The position numbers were made by a program, and so were the translations under genes. Under the pieces are notes generated by a model that was given only the letters and a program-made list of their open reading frames with translations, was not told where the DNA came from and made no database searches. Positions 63,144 through 64,000 of a DNA stretch of 64,000 nt are shown here, piece after piece (the first letter of the stretch is position 1; the number at the start of each line of letters is the position of its first letter). Source of the stretch: Gordonia hirsuta DSM 44140 = NBRC 16056 (GTDB taxonomy: Bacteria; Actinomycetota; Actinomycetes; Mycobacteriales; Mycobacteriaceae); contig NZ_BANT01000019.1 of the NCBI RefSeq assembly GCF_000333015.1, forward strand, positions 1 through 64,000. Direction: 5' to 3'.

Positions 63144-63827
63144 CTATCCGATGCTGAAGGGCTTGCCGTACATGGTGATGTTGCCCTTGAAGGTGTCCGT
63201 CGCGACCTTGACCGTCACCTTGGCCATCGCCTGGGCATAACCGGCACAGCTACCGACGCCGAAACGTTCCTGGCTGTAGGCCACACCGCCGCGGGCATTG
63301 CCGAAATTGAAGCTGTTGACCGGGTTGCCACTCGCGGACGCATTGATCACCGGGAAATACCCAGCCTGACCGGGCGCGAGCTTGAAACCGCCGCCGATAT
63401 TCGCACTTGTCCCAAGGAACCCTTCAGCGCTACCGCCCCCGCCGAAGTCCTGATCAAAGCCTCCGTTACCGGGCTTCTGAATACCGCCCGAGCCGCCACC
63501 GGAGCCTTCTGCACCGAAGTTCATCTGACAGCCGACCAGATAGCCAGCGTTGATGTTGCCGCCCTTGACCCCTCCGCTGGTGGTCACGCGGATCTTGCCG
63601 GAGACCCACACCTCGCGGTCGAAGTGGTTATTGGCGACCGAGTTCTTGATCACGGCCTTCTCGTCGAACAGACGGATCTGGACCTTGCCCTCGTCGAAGC
63701 TGCGGGTCTTGACCGCGCCCGGCAGGTTCTTCGCCTCGGCCATGCCGGCGCCGACGCCGGTCACCGCGAGCAGAGCTGCTCCGGTGACGGCCACGCCGGT
63801 CACCACACGCTTGTTGAGCTTATTCAT
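63144..63827 (-). CDS. MspA-family porin with Gly-rich insert
   Basis: The 227-residue protein has a signal peptide ending MAEA (about residue 32), SVANNHFDREVWVSGKI, NAGYLVGCQMNFG, YSQERFGVGSCAGYAQ and the same MYGKPFSIG end as its neighbour. After the VGCQMNFG cysteine it has a Gly/Ser-rich stretch of roughly 45 residues (GSGGGSGG ... FGGGGSAEG) in the region that forms the channel strands in MspA. ATG 63827 has AAGGAAG. Such an insert should change the pore constriction or rim. Confidence 0.92.
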   Translation of the reverse strand: MNKLNKRVVTGVAVTGAALLAVTGVGAGMAEAKNLPGAVKTRSFDEGKVQIRLFDEKAVIKNSVANNHFDREVWVSGKIRVTTSGGVKGGNINAGYLVGCQMNFGAEGSGGGSGGIQKPGNGGFDQDFGGGGSAEGFLGTSANIGGGFKLAPGQAGYFPVINASASGNPVNSFNFGNARGGVAYSQERFGVGSCAGYAQAMAKVTVKVATDTFKGNITMYGKPFSIG

Positions 63828-63853
63828 CGTGCTTCCTTTTCCGCGTCCGGTGG

Positions 63854-64000
63854 TCAGTTCAGGCTGAACGGCTTGCCGTACAGGGTCGACTGGATGAAAC
63901 CGCTGTCACCGGACAGGCCCCCGTCCTCGGTGGACATACCCTCGGCGGCCATCACCTTGACGAACGACCGCGCGGCCGCGTAGCCGCCGCACTGCTGGAC
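63854..64000 (-). CDS. MspA-family porin, C-terminal part cut by the window edge
   Basis: The last 48 residues of a third porin enter from the right edge: QQCGGYAAARSFVKVMA matches the conserved C-terminal cysteine region, and LYGKPFSLN is the family end. Its tail contains a short divergent EDGGLSGDSGF segment. It ends 27 bases upstream of the next copy's ATG, so it is the upstream gene of the tandem set. Confidence 0.88.
   Translation of the reverse strand, partial: VQQCGGYAAARSFVKVMAAEGMSTEDGGLSGDSGFIQSTLYGKPFSLN

Overview
The window is high-GC actinobacterial DNA. The gene content points to a mycolate-bearing member of the Mycobacteriales, most likely Gordonia or a near relative. Evidence includes tandem MspA-type outer-membrane porins, RpfB, a Pmt-type protein O-mannosyltransferase, a Sap/GAP-family membrane protein, a GlpR-like divisome membrane protein next to a MoeA1/Glp homologue, a 13E12-type HNH protein and a CTC-type L25. 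From memory of the M. tuberculosis map, the gene order glmU-prs-rplY-pth ... ispE-ksgA-rpfB-tatD-metG-pabB-rsmI-pmt ... rimJ-moeA1-galU-FTCL-fmdB-mscL resembles the Rv0985c-Rv1018c neighbourhood, with blocks inserted. The genus is an inference.

Layout. 1-2.0 kb: small overlapping genes of phage/integrative-element type abutting the 3' end of a tRNA-Gln. 2.2-8.4 kb: housekeeping block with an SDR, GlmU (UDP-GlcNAc), PRPP synthetase, a TIMP-like exported protein, ArsC, a limonene-epoxide-hydrolase-like protein, L25 and peptidyl-tRNA hydrolase (no normal start codon). 8.4-17.8 kb: an exported SGNH hydrolase, a glycosidase relic, two tandem FabH-like synthases flanking a thioredoxin, RF3, a lipoprotein, an acyl-CoA hydrolase/hydratase, a second SGNH hydrolase and a six-helix membrane adenylate cyclase. 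17.8-24.6 kb, minus strand: ABC-F ATPase, IspE, KsgA, RpfB, TatD and PhzF-like genes. 24.7-30.6 kb, plus strand: a HAD sugar phosphatase/phosphomutase with a GH65 phosphorylase, then MetG and PabB. 30.6-37.5 kb: 13E12 HNH protein, RsmI divergent from Pmt, Sap-type protein divergent from a kinase fusion. 37.6-44.3 kb: UspA, MFS exporter, CPA1 antiporter, and an AurF-like diiron oxygenase with FprB.

44.3-48.2 kb is the most unusual stretch. It holds a nested palindromic repeat, a two-gene module resembling type VII secretion substrates (small helical protein plus WxG-headed DUF1023 hydrolase), a secreted lipoprotein nuclease, and an AT-rich leader driving a 29-residue peptide gene with its own strong terminator, next to a tRNA-Ala. 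48.4-60.5 kb returns to conserved genes: GlpR-like protein, an ABC-2 exporter, RimJ, Glp/MoeA, GalU, FTCL, FmdB-like protein, then an AGCS symporter, NhaA, a SAF protein and MscL. 60.5-64 kb holds heme oxygenase, a Cds1-like cysteine desulfhydrase and three tandem MspA-like porins, the last cut by the window edge.

A recurring oddity is short (15-20 bp) tandem duplications placed exactly at gene 3' ends, often duplicating the stop codon (near 6.5, 8.4, 10.7, 37.1, 42.7, 47.7 and 62.4 kb).
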